64,000 nt of DNA, taken from assembly GCA_019422525.1 (NCBI GenBank), contig JAHZDE010000011.1, positions 26,353 through 90,352 on the forward strand. The letters are read 5' to 3'. This DNA comes from Clostridiales bacterium (GTDB lineage Bacteria; Bacillota; Clostridia; Oscillospirales; Acutalibacteraceae). Of the stretch, positions 24,056 through 32,206 are shown one piece after another (position 1 is the stretch's first letter; each line of letters opens with the position of its first letter). Both the position numbers and the translations under genes were made by a program. Below the pieces are notes generated by a model. It was not told where the DNA came from. It ran no database searches and saw nothing but the letters and a program-made list of their open reading frames with translations.

Positions 24056-26926
24056 TCAATAAGTCTGTTGCTGTATGGGTTCCCGGTCATCCCGTTTGTG
24101 TCCCTGCGCCTGTTTTTTCTCTGCCAGCTTCCGGCGACGTTTCCGGTCGATGTGGAACGGGCTGCCGCCTGTGGCTTTCCGGTAGTCCTCCCGGAACAGG
24201 TTCTCCAGCCGGTGCAGCAGACGGGTCGCCGCAAGGAAAGCGGAAGGGTCGCGGAACGAATCCAGATGATCGAGAAAAAACTGGGCATAAATATTTCCCT
24301 GCGCGGCGGACGCCTGCAGGAACAGCACTGCTTTTTCCCTGTCACGGGGAACATCGTGACCGCAGAGATAGAGCTTGCCAAGAATATACTGGGCATACTG
24401 GTTATTCTGATCCGCTGATTCGGTAAGCCATCGGATGGCGATATCCACATCCTTTGGCAGATGCTCTCCGGTCAGATACAGTTTACCGAGCTGATATTCT
24501 GCATACTCGTTCTTCTGGTTTGCTGCCTGTGTGAACAGCTCCACGACCCCTGCAATATCCTGCGGTACATCCTCCCCAGCCAGATAGAGTTTGGCGAGAG
24601 CATATTTGGCATACTGGTTTCCAAGGTCAGAGGAAAATGACAGCCATTTCACGGCAGCGGTCACATCCTTTGGAATATCCTCTCCAGCCAGATAAAGCCT
24701 GCCGAGCTGGTAGGCTGCGTATTCATTTTTTTGTTCTGCTGATTGCGTGAACAGCTCCACCGCCTTTGCGATATCCCTCTGTACATATTCTCCGTCACGG
24801 TAGAGCTTGCCCAGTGCATATTGCGCCGCCGCATTGCCGCCCTCGGCTGCTTTTGTAATCCACGCCACAGCCTGTTCCGGATCGCCGCTGCCATTTTCCA
24901 GCCACAGCCTGCCGAGGGCATACTGTGCGTTGACATTCCCCAGTTTAGCGGAACGCCCCCAATAATCTGCCGCAGCGGCATCGTCTTGATCTGTACCGGT
25001 TCCGGTGTGAAACATCTGGCCGAGGCGGTATTGCAGCTTGTCATCATGGCTTCTCATCTCCAACTGCAAAAAACCGTGAAACGCCTGTATGAAATGTATA
25101 TCTAACTTTTCTGTGCTTTTCTCTGTACCAATTCCGTCCCGGTACATCTTGGCCAGTTCATAATCTGCATATGGGTTGCCCTGATTGGCGGAACACTCGT
25201 AGAGATGGAGCGCCTGCTCATAGTTCTGTTCCACGCCCTGACCGCGATAATATAATCCTGCCAATGAGTATTGCGCGTACTTGTGGTTCACATCAACTGC
25301 CTTTCTAAACCACAGAGCGGCTTTCCCATAGTCCTGCTCCGTGCCAAGACCGGCAGCGAACATTTTCCCGATACGGTATTGCAGATAGGATCGCTGCTTT
25401 TCTTCCGCAACCTGTTCTTCATTCAGAAATGCCTCCAGTGCATTCGCATACCATTTCTGCGCCGCATCCAGATCAATCTCTCGGCCAAGACCGTCTTTGA
25501 ACATTCTGCCGAGGTCATGCATGGCAAACGCATTTCCGGATTCCGCTTCCAACAAAAACAGGCGGAAGGCTTCCGCGAAGTTTGGTTCTTGATTTTCGCC
25601 GCCATAGAAATTTTTTCCGGCTTCCTTGTACCTGTTATTCCACCACTTTTGTCCGGAGCCTCTGCCATTTCTTCTTCCTGTATATCCATCTTCCTGTCGC
25701 TCTGGCACTGCTTCTTCCTGAAATTCGGGTTCTGTTTCCGATGCTGCTTCCTGCTCCAGTCTCTCATCCCCCAGTGGTTCCGGCATCGTTTCATCCTCAA
25801 ATGTAAAATGGTGACCGCCCAGCTTCAGTGCTTCGGCAATCACCATGTTTTTGATACTTTTAAATTGTGGCTGACTGGACAGCGGCGGCAGGGGAGGTGC
25901 ATTCTTCTGGTAAATCTGCAGGATTTCCTTCTGCCAGTTTCCCCATACCTGATACAGCGCATCCACCCGATTGTCCTTTGCCAGTTCATCTACAATCTCA
26001 TCAATCAGGTTCTTCACATCCCGTTTGAGGTACCCGTACACTTTTTTGCCGCCCGTATTCTGCAGGCGTTCTGACAATCGCACCATCATTTGCTCTATCT
26101 CCGGGCTGACCAGGACACCGGATCGCAGCTCATCCATCAGTTCCCGCATCACTTCGGCGGCTCCTGTTTTTAATTCCGAGCGGGCCTGATTCTGTTTTTC
26201 ATAGATGTGTGCAAAATCCTGACGGAAAATATCGTGCGCCAGTTCTGAACGCATGGCTTCGATGGATTTTTCGGTGAGATACCCATCGTTGTCCTTCGCC
26301 GAGTAGACCATAAGATGCACATGGGGATGGTGTCCCTCATTATGGAACGCTGCATACCACCGCAGGCTGGCGCTGTCGATTTTCATATGTTTGCAGAGCA
26401 TTGCCCGCTTGGATCGCAGCAGAGCCATCCACTGTTCGGCACTGTCATAACCGAGTCTTGCCGCGTCCTCCCGCCGCAGGGATACAACGTGTGTCCAGAC
26501 CGGGCCTTTGTGGTTGATTACCTCATTCTGTACCTTCGCCAGCACCACAGGCTGACCCGCGTCCGTGAACAGACCATGCTCGCCGACACGCTCCACGCGT
26601 GGACGGTTTGCAATGTAGTCCACATAGTTTTCCCGCTTGGCTACAAGGTCGAGGTTCTGCTCCAGCGCACAGGAGATCAGTTCCGAGGCATTTCCTATGG
26701 TGGGGTGTAAAAGAAAATCCGCGTACTCCAGCATTTCTTTTGCTGCCGGAATATCGCGGACAATCTGGCGGATCAAATTTTTCTGATTTCCTGTAGCTGG
26801 GAGGAGGAGCTTACTCTCATCCGCCTTTTCCACACCCTCGCGGGTTCCGATGTAACGGACGTAATTTTCAAGCTGGGCGGGCGGCGCATCCCGCAGATAC
26901 CGGGAAGTAAATATGATTTTGGGCAT
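24056..26926 (-). CDS. MobP-type relaxase with C-terminal Sel1-repeat array
   Basis: 956 residues. The N-terminal relaxase domain (about 1-300) has the metal-binding histidine motif FHNEGHHPHVHLMVYS near residue 198. It would nick at oriT and lead the strand into the recipient. From about residue 430 to 885 there are roughly a dozen Sel1-like (TPR-type, about 36-residue) repeats with recurring AxYxLGxLY signatures. These likely form a solenoid for protein-protein contacts. The C-terminus is basic. Such a long repeat tail is unusual in a relaxase and suggests a scaffold role. Confidence 0.93.
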   Translation of the reverse strand: MPKIIFTSRYLRDAPPAQLENYVRYIGTREGVEKADESKLLLPATGNQKNLIRQIVRDIPAAKEMLEYADFLLHPTIGNASELISCALEQNLDLVAKRENYVDYIANRPRVERVGEHGLFTDAGQPVVLAKVQNEVINHKGPVWTHVVSLRREDAARLGYDSAEQWMALLRSKRAMLCKHMKIDSASLRWYAAFHNEGHHPHVHLMVYSAKDNDGYLTEKSIEAMRSELAHDIFRQDFAHIYEKQNQARSELKTGAAEVMRELMDELRSGVLVSPEIEQMMVRLSERLQNTGGKKVYGYLKRDVKNLIDEIVDELAKDNRVDALYQVWGNWQKEILQIYQKNAPPLPPLSSQPQFKSIKNMVIAEALKLGGHHFTFEDETMPEPLGDERLEQEAASETEPEFQEEAVPERQEDGYTGRRNGRGSGQKWWNNRYKEAGKNFYGGENQEPNFAEAFRLFLLEAESGNAFAMHDLGRMFKDGLGREIDLDAAQKWYANALEAFLNEEQVAEEKQRSYLQYRIGKMFAAGLGTEQDYGKAALWFRKAVDVNHKYAQYSLAGLYYRGQGVEQNYEQALHLYECSANQGNPYADYELAKMYRDGIGTEKSTEKLDIHFIQAFHGFLQLEMRSHDDKLQYRLGQMFHTGTGTDQDDAAAADYWGRSAKLGNVNAQYALGRLWLENGSGDPEQAVAWITKAAEGGNAAAQYALGKLYRDGEYVQRDIAKAVELFTQSAEQKNEYAAYQLGRLYLAGEDIPKDVTAAVKWLSFSSDLGNQYAKYALAKLYLAGEDVPQDIAGVVELFTQAANQKNEYAEYQLGKLYLTGEHLPKDVDIAIRWLTESADQNNQYAQYILGKLYLCGHDVPRDREKAVLFLQASAAQGNIYAQFFLDHLDSFRDPSAFLAATRLLHRLENLFREDYRKATGGSPFHIDRKRRRKLAEKKQAQGHKRDDREPIQQQTY

Positions 26927-27030
26927 GACAGGATTCCTTTCCGTGCTGTTAAGAGTATTGCTGTTTTCCTGTTCCGGTGATAAAATAAACCTGTGCAGTT
27001 CATAATGAAAATAATAAGGAGGCAGTTATC

Positions 27031-27591
27031 TTGAGAAAAAATTTTGGAGCAAAGCCTTATACCTATCCGCAGCCGGTACTGATCATCGCCTCCTATGACG
27101 AGAACGGTACCGCCGACGCCATGAATGCCGCATGGGGCGGCATCAGCGAAAGCACCGAGATCTCCATGTGCTTAAGCGCCGGACATAAAACGGTAAAGAA
27201 CATTCTGGCACGTCAGGCGTTCACGGTAAGTATGGCCGACGCCGCCCATGTGGTGGAATGTGATTATGTTGGAATCGTATCGGCCAACGATGTGCCTGAC
27301 AAGCTGGCGAAAGCAGGTTTCCACACCACAAAATCCGAATTCGTGGACGCGCCGCTGATTGACGAGCTGCCGATGGTGCTGGAATGCAGACTAATCAGCT
27401 ATGACGAAGAGTCCTGCCGTCTGGTAGGTGAGATCGTCAACGTCAGCGCGGATGAACGCATACTAAACGCAAACGGGAAAATCGATCCGGATAAACTGGA
27501 GCCGATCACTTTCGACCCGGTTAATAACACTTACCTGAAGCTGGGCGAAAAGGTTGGCAACGCATTCAAGGACGGTATGAAACTGAAATAG
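27031..27591 (+). CDS. Flavin-reductase-like (FMN-binding split-barrel) protein
   Basis: 186 residues. The SxPxP-like N-terminal segment (YTYPQPVLIIASYD), AWGGISES and MCLSAGHKTVKNI blocks match flavin reductase-like FMN-binding split barrels, which reduce flavins or act as small flavoenzymes. The start is TTG at 27031, with AAGGAGG 9 bases upstream. It is on the opposite strand from the transfer genes around it and has its own terminator, so it is probably cargo rather than part of the conjugation machinery. Confidence 0.88.
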   Translation: MRKNFGAKPYTYPQPVLIIASYDENGTADAMNAAWGGISESTEISMCLSAGHKTVKNILARQAFTVSMADAAHVVECDYVGIVSANDVPDKLAKAGFHTTKSEFVDAPLIDELPMVLECRLISYDEESCRLVGEIVNVSADERILNANGKIDPDKLEPITFDPVNNTYLKLGEKVGNAFKDGMKLK

Positions 27592-27602
27592 GCAAAACGC
27601 AG

Positions 27603-27644
27603 CAAGGCCCCTGAGCCATGAAAAGTTCAGGAGCCTTGTTTTTT
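27603..27644 (+). terminator. Rho-independent terminator after the flavin-reductase-like gene
   Basis: CAAGGCCCCTGA pairs with TCAGGAGCCTTG (one mismatch), followed by T6. Confidence 0.92.
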
Positions 27645-27652
27645 CTATGCCG

Positions 27653-27940
27653 TTACAGTGCGCCCAGCTTTTTCAGCAGTTCCACACAGTCCTTTGCGCC
27701 CTGCACATAGAGATGCCTGCACTCGTGGTCGGCAATCAGGCTGTTCTTCACATGATAATTCTCCAGTGCCTGACGATCCTCCGGTGAAAGTTTATCGAGT
27801 ATCTTCTGGCGCTGCAGGGACAGTTCACCCAGTTCCCTGTACCTTTGGCTTTCTTCTTCATCACAGCCTTTTCTGTACTCCATCACGGCACGTTCTGTCA
27901 TCTCGGTGATGACCATTTCAAAAATTTCATTCTTGTCCAT
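27653..27940 (-). CDS. Conserved ICE protein, helical, paralogue of 29190-29465
   Basis: 95 residues, charged and helical with no membrane segment. The C-terminal pattern HECRHLYVQGAKDCVELLKKLGAL parallels EDECAALYLEGLKDGVKLFKQLS in the gene at 29190, so the two are diverged paralogues. They flank the candidate oriT region and the ribbon-helix-helix protein. I do not recognise a characterised function; a relaxosome or regulatory role is plausible from position only. Confidence 0.75.
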   Translation of the reverse strand: MDKNEIFEMVITEMTERAVMEYRKGCDEEESQRYRELGELSLQRQKILDKLSPEDRQALENYHVKNSLIADHECRHLYVQGAKDCVELLKKLGAL

Positions 27941-28024
27941 TGAGAATACTCCTTTTTTTCACACACCATAAACGAATGCGGTGTGACAGTCCATATCCAA
28001 ACCCAACAAATCATTTCTCACTTT

Positions 28025-28438
28025 TTAGGTTTCGCGTTTTTGATATTTGTATGCACTTTCAAAATCGACCGCTCCGTTGATGCGTCTGACTTCCTCCAGA
28101 CATTTTAAGTGTAACTTCCGCAGAGCTTCCTCGTCAACATCATGTGTGTAGGCGATCACCTGTGACAGCTTACTCAGCTCCACAGCAATTTTAAATTCCA
28201 TCCGGGCAATCCGGTTCTCACTGTCCTGCACGGTTCCCGTCATCACGGAGGAGAGGGATTGCAAAAGGTAATCCTCCGCTTTCTGCGAAGTGAGGAAACC
28301 AAGATAAAATCGCAGCGCATCTTCAATCAGTTCGGTGCGGTTCTGCACGGTGGAATCCCGGATATAGACATCCGCAAGCTCCAGAAGCTCCGTATTGACC
28401 CGGATGGAAAATTTGGTCTTGTCGGCATTTCCGCTCAT
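28025..28438 (-). CDS. Ribbon-helix-helix relaxosome-type accessory protein
   Basis: About 137 residues. The N-terminus (TKFSIRVNTELLELADVYIRDSTVQNRTELIEDALRFYL) is a ribbon-helix-helix DNA-binding fold, with a long helical C-terminus. MobC-type proteins of this shape bind oriT and help the relaxase nick. I chose the ATG at 28438 (GGAAGGGGG upstream); the longer frame to 28519 runs into the non-coding region. It lies right beside the candidate oriT stretch. Confidence 0.8.
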   Translation of the reverse strand: MSGNADKTKFSIRVNTELLELADVYIRDSTVQNRTELIEDALRFYLGFLTSQKAEDYLLQSLSSVMTGTVQDSENRIARMEFKIAVELSKLSQVIAYTHDVDEEALRKLHLKCLEEVRRINGAVDFESAYKYQKRET

Positions 28439-28838
28439 AAGTCGCCCCCTTCCTGATGGTATTTTGTCAAGCCACCTGTTTTCTCTCCCTGTACCGGCTG
28501 TTTCCCGGTGACAAGCCACCCGTTTTGGAGAAACAGATATTTCCGGGTGGTAGGAGGTATTCCCGACCGGCTTTGCCGGACGGTGTTTTCCGGGCGAGGG
28601 GGCTTTTCAAAGCCACCCGCCCTTTAACCTGCACACGTTTCGACCCTGCCATTTCTCTCTGGAAACCAGCCGTTACAGGCTTTCCCGGCTCTTTTCCGGA
28701 AGATGCGGCCACACTGCCCCAACGCTGGCAAAACCCGCCGCAGGGGTACACGGATGCCGCCCTGCCCCGGAAAAGCCCACACAAAGCCTCACAGGGGCGG
28801 ACACGGGGGAACGGGCGGTTTTCGTCCCGCCGCATGAC
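28439..28838. other. 400-bp GC-rich non-coding stretch, candidate oriT
   Basis: No convincing gene lies here. It contains three imperfect direct repeats of CAAGCCACCYG (28468-28478, 28512-28522, 28608-28619). A strong hairpin at 28592-28622 pairs GGGCG/CGCCC and GGCTTT/AAAGCC. It is flanked by a ribbon-helix-helix gene and a DUF6103-like gene, upstream of the relaxase. These are the usual surroundings of a transfer origin. The exact nick site cannot be assigned. Confidence 0.5.
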
Positions 28839-29102
28839 TTATACGCCGCCTTCCTGTGCTGTACTCTCCACGAAACGGGCAGCCGGTCTGGCCGGACGGC
28901 GGGGGCGTTCTCTGGCGGCTCCGTCGCGGGAAACCTTATCATCGATGTACTCACGGGTGGCCTGCGGCACATATTTCTCATAGAGCTTTTGAACCGTTTC
29001 GTTCAATTCCTCCTGCAGATTAGCGTCCCGTTTCCCCATATGGAAGGTCAGGGCATCCAGCTTTTCCGTATTGAACGAGAGGGTCAGCGTTGTGTTTTTC
29101 AT
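28839..29102 (-). CDS. DUF6103-like small ICE protein
   Basis: 87 residues. Beta/alpha N-terminus (MKNTTLTLSFNTEKLDALTFHMGKRD), then a helix (ELNETVQKLYEKYVPQATREYIDD) and a basic Arg/Pro-rich tail. The layout resembles the RHH-like family I know as DUF6103, common in Firmicutes ICEs. It borders the candidate oriT stretch, so DNA binding is likely. The function has not been established to my knowledge. Confidence 0.78.
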   Translation of the reverse strand: MKNTTLTLSFNTEKLDALTFHMGKRDANLQEELNETVQKLYEKYVPQATREYIDDKVSRDGAARERPRRPARPAARFVESTAQEGGV

Positions 29103-29189
29103 GAGAGAATCCTCCTTATCTGCATCTATATTTTTATGGGAACAGCAACAGCCGCCAATCCTCTGGCGGTCTGCCGCTGGTTTGTCTTT

Positions 29190-29465
29190 CTACGAAAGCT
29201 GCTTAAACAGCTTAACGCCATCTTTCAGACCTTCCAGATAGAGGGCGGCGCACTCATCTTCTGCCGCCACCATGCCATCTGTCAGGTGATTGTCCAGCCA
29301 GTCCCGTTCTTCTTCCGGCAGGGAACGCAGGATTTCATCCATCCGCTCCACATTCTTCTTCGTTCTATCCAGCCAGTCCTGCCCCTGTCCTCTGGCAAAC
29401 CGTTCCCGGATATTCCGAATGCGCTCAGCCAGAAGTTCCCTTGCCATCTCATCCAGTCCTTCCAT
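29190..29465 (-). CDS. Conserved ICE protein, helical, paralogue of 27653-27940
   Basis: About 91 residues. I chose the ATG at 29465, preceded by AAGGAGGTGG. The protein is helical and highly charged (ARELLAERIRNIRERFARG...KNVERMDEILRSLPEEERDWLDNHL) with the same C-terminal signature as 27653-27940. It is found between the DUF6103-like gene and the cell-wall hydrolase. Function unknown. Confidence 0.75.
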   Translation of the reverse strand: MEGLDEMARELLAERIRNIRERFARGQGQDWLDRTKKNVERMDEILRSLPEEERDWLDNHLTDGMVAAEDECAALYLEGLKDGVKLFKQLS

Positions 29466-29538
29466 CGCTTCCACCTCCTTTCCACCACCGAACATACTAC
29501 ACAAGCGGCCGCAAGTCGATACCACAATGTACTAAAAA

Positions 29539-30555
29539 TCAATCAGCAGGAAGCCTTCCTATGGCGAAAAAATGCTGCCGCCAGTAGTTGCTGTCGATGT
29601 CCGCGTACTGGATTGGGGAACCGCAGTGAATCATTTGATTCCCGCCAGTATAGATTCCAACGTGGCTTACCGGTCCGGAGCTGGCGTAGGTCTTAGTAAA
29701 GAAAATCAAATCCCCCGGCCGGGCTTCGTCCCTTGGAACGATGGCGCACTGGTTGTAGATGCCCATGGCAGTGGCGCGGGGCAGGTTGTAAACACCGGAC
29801 CGGGTATAGACCCAACACACAAACCCGGAGCAGTCAAAGGAGGTCTGCGGCGTGGAACCGCCCCACACATAGGGGTATCCAAGGTATTTTTCTGCTTCCG
29901 CAATCAGCGCGGCATAGCTGCCATCGCCCATGGCCGCTCCGGGCGGCAGCCCATGCTCCGGCGAAACCTGCCCGCATTTTGCCAGCACATAGATGCGGCT
30001 GGCATTGGACCTATTCTCCGGGGTAATGGCCATTCCCAGTTCTGCGGCCAGGTTTTCGTACACCGTTTCCATGTCCGCGATGGGGACGGCCACAGTGTAG
30101 GGTTCGCCGTCCCCGTCCTCCCGTTCCTCATAGGTAACGAAGCAGTCGGCGAACCGGCGATGGTCCCCGCCGTTCATTCCGGACTGGTCCGCGCCGAAGA
30201 ACAGAGAGTAAAAAATAGCTTTTACCTCATAGGCGTCCACCGTCCCATCCTCCGCCATGCCGTTGATTTCTGACAGGGCGGCGTCCAGAGTGGTAAAGCT
30301 CTCCCGCATCTTTTCAATGTACATTCGGTAATCAGCGGGGAGCTGGGAAGATAAATAGCCGCCGTGGAATGCAAGATCCACAGCGGCATTGTTGTGGCTG
30401 GCCGTACCGGATAAGGCGCTTAACATGACCACGATGATTAAAATAAACGGGGTCAGCACGGCGGCCGCCACCGAGGCGATGGCTGTCCATGTACGCTTAT
30501 CCGATGCCAGGAAAAGGGCGGCTTTCGCCGCCAGCACAGCACCAGGCGATGCCAT
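29539..30555 (-). CDS. NlpC/P60 (C40) cell-wall hydrolase of the mating apparatus
   Basis: 338 residues. An N-terminal membrane segment (AAVLTPFILIIVVML) is followed by a lysozyme-like/spacer region and a C-terminal NlpC/P60 domain. The catalytic Cys is in TSFDCSGFV and the His in GPVSHVGIYTGG. It cleaves peptidoglycan stem peptides so that the mating channel can cross the wall. Upstream is the SLOG-family gene. It is equivalent in role to the VirB1-like hydrolases of Gram-positive conjugation systems. Confidence 0.92.
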   Translation of the reverse strand: MASPGAVLAAKAALFLASDKRTWTAIASVAAAVLTPFILIIVVMLSALSGTASHNNAAVDLAFHGGYLSSQLPADYRMYIEKMRESFTTLDAALSEINGMAEDGTVDAYEVKAIFYSLFFGADQSGMNGGDHRRFADCFVTYEEREDGDGEPYTVAVPIADMETVYENLAAELGMAITPENRSNASRIYVLAKCGQVSPEHGLPPGAAMGDGSYAALIAEAEKYLGYPYVWGGSTPQTSFDCSGFVCWVYTRSGVYNLPRATAMGIYNQCAIVPRDEARPGDLIFFTKTYASSGPVSHVGIYTGGNQMIHCGSPIQYADIDSNYWRQHFFAIGRLPAD

Positions 30556-30609
30556 AGGCGATTCCTCCTTTCGGACACAGGGCTGGTAAGCCCCCGTCCG
30601 GGAGGCTTA

Positions 30610-31158
30610 TCACTTTGCCCTGTCTGTTAAATTATCTCTGGTAATCTCCAGTGTTTTCGGGTGAATGACCGTGATATATCTGCCCAATTCCTCAGCATAG
30701 CGGACGGTCCGGCCTGCGCTGCTGCGGGCGGCTCCGTCCCAGACTGCCAGCACATAGCCGCTGTTCTCCACCATATAGCGGTTCCGTTTGCCCATGCAGT
30801 CCCTGGTGTATACGCCCTGAAGCTGGTTCTCCTTATCGCTGGCGGCAATGATGTCAAAGTACCGCTCTCTCTGGGGAATCGTCCAGTTCGCTGCCTGTTC
30901 TTCATAGGGAATGGCACACTCCAGCGTCACCTGCGGCTGGGTTTTCTTCAGTTCCAGCACCAGCTCTGCACAGATTTGGTCAATGCCAAGAGCCATGCCC
31001 GTAATAAAGTTGACAAAGCCCTTTTCCGTCGCCAGCCACAGGATTTCCTGCCGGAGCCGTTCTTTCAGCCGCACACAATCCGGGTGCTGCTCGTCAAATT
31101 GAAAGGTCAGCCGCTGGGGGCGGTGTCCGGTAAAACAACAGGTCTTGCTGATATCCAT
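30610..31158 (-). CDS. SLOG-family (DUF1273/YpsA-like) nucleotide-binding protein
   Basis: 182 residues. CCFTGHRPQRL near the start and GMALGIDQICAE near residue 55 are hallmarks of the SLOG/YpsA (DUF1273) Rossmann-like family. These are thought to bind nucleotides or nucleotide-derived signals. Many mobile elements carry one. It lies between the cell-wall hydrolase and a divergent XRE gene. A sensing role is inference. Confidence 0.85.
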   Translation of the reverse strand: MDISKTCCFTGHRPQRLTFQFDEQHPDCVRLKERLRQEILWLATEKGFVNFITGMALGIDQICAELVLELKKTQPQVTLECAIPYEEQAANWTIPQRERYFDIIAASDKENQLQGVYTRDCMGKRNRYMVENSGYVLAVWDGAARSSAGRTVRYAEELGRYITVIHPKTLEITRDNLTDRAK

Positions 31159-31236
31159 TTTTCGAGTCCTCCTTTGCCTCTTTTGCTGGTGCTAATTATA
31201 CTCTTTAGAGGTAATTTGTTCAACTCATTTGCTGAT

Positions 31237-31263
31237 GTTTAACTTCAATAGAGTGGGTTAAAC
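31237..31263. promoter_or_regulatory. Probable XRE operator (GTTTAAC-N13-GTTAAAC)
   Basis: Perfect 7-bp inverted arms in the divergent intergenic gap between the SLOG and XRE genes, just upstream of the XRE start. This is the expected position for an autoregulated phage-type repressor site. Confidence 0.55.
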
Positions 31264-31294
31264 TATCTTTATTGAGGACAAAGGCGGTGAGAAC

Positions 31295-31630
31295 ATGAAA
31301 AAAGACTTTGATTCTGCCATTGGGCAGCGTATCCGTGAAAAACGGGAGGCTCTTGGTTACAGCCGGGAGTATGTGGCGGAGCAGGCGGAGATGTCCCCAT
31401 CGTTTCTTGCTGATGTGGAACTGGGCGTCAAAGGGTTTTCCGCTTCCACGCTCATAAAGCTCTGTAGGACGCTGGGGCTTTCCGCAGATTATATTCTGTT
31501 CGGAAGCCAATCCACATTTGATTTTTTCAAAGCCGCCGAACTGCTTTCCGGGCTTGACCCGAAGTATCTTCCCCTGGTGGAAGATTTATTGGCAGCTTAC
31601 ACAAAATCCATACGACTGTCCAACAAGTAG
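31295..31630 (+). CDS. XRE-family HTH regulator
   Basis: 111 residues. The HTH lies at about 10-65 (IREKREALGYSREYVAEQAEMSPSFLADVELGVKGFSASTLIKLCRTLGLSADY). The start ATG at 31295 follows AAGGCGGTGAG. It is divergent from the SLOG gene with a palindrome between, which suggests control of the genes on either side. Similar in size and C-terminal layout to the other two XRE genes of the element. Confidence 0.88.
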   Translation: MKKDFDSAIGQRIREKREALGYSREYVAEQAEMSPSFLADVELGVKGFSASTLIKLCRTLGLSADYILFGSQSTFDFFKAAELLSGLDPKYLPLVEDLLAAYTKSIRLSNK

Positions 31631-31653
31631 GCCGCATCCGGAACGATGCGGTT

Positions 31654-32175
31654 TTATTTTTGATGCATCCAGCCGCCCAGGCCAAACAGCGTCTGCTGGC
31701 CGTCCCCGCCGTGCTGCGCCTGCGAGAGCGCAAGCTCATAGGCGCGGTCGATGGCATCGGATAAGATATCCGTATCAAAGCCTGCCGACTCATAGCCCTG
31801 TAAAATCACATCGGCGTAATAGTCCGAGGGGATACCGAACTCATGGCCGGGCGTCATGACATAGACCATGGCCGACACCCTCTGACCGTCCAGCTCCACC
31901 TCCATCATCTGCTTCTCATAAAGGCGGGGGTACCCCTCATAGCGGTCGAGCGAAGCCTCGTCTGCCGGATGGATTTTCCATAACAGCACGGGCACGGAGC
32001 CGCCCTCCCTGGGCTCCACCGTAGCCACCGCGCCCCGGCGTCCTCCCCGGAACAGCAGCTCATAATCCTTCAGTTCACTCTTTCCCGCCACCTCCGCGGT
32101 GGGGCAGCGGACTGCCATCTGCGGCAGGTTCAGGTTGCTGCCATAGGCGATATACAGCGTTGGTTTTCTGCTCAT
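31654..32175 (-). CDS. Gamma-glutamylcyclotransferase (GGCT/AIG2-like) protein
   Basis: About 173 residues. The YIAYGSNLNLPQM motif near the start is the GGCT signature, and the core contains RYEGYPRLYEK and ELDGQRVSAMVYVM. These enzymes release or transfer gamma-glutamyl groups by cyclisation to pyroglutamate. I chose the ATG at 32175 with AAGGAG upstream. It lies 31 bp after the amidoligase gene, so the two are almost surely co-transcribed and probably make and break the same amide bond. Confidence 0.88.
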   Translation of the reverse strand: MSRKPTLYIAYGSNLNLPQMAVRCPTAEVAGKSELKDYELLFRGGRRGAVATVEPREGGSVPVLLWKIHPADEASLDRYEGYPRLYEKQMMEVELDGQRVSAMVYVMTPGHEFGIPSDYYADVILQGYESAGFDTDILSDAIDRAYELALSQAQHGGDGQQTLFGLGGWMHQK

Positions 32176-32206
32176 CTTGTTCTCCTTCCTCATGCATAAT
32201 GCAGGG

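Noticed and set aside
28456..28983. Overlapping ORFs on both strands in the candidate oriT stretch
   Set aside because: Pro/Arg/Gly-rich translations without motifs, typical of GC-rich non-coding DNA; repeats and a hairpin run through them.
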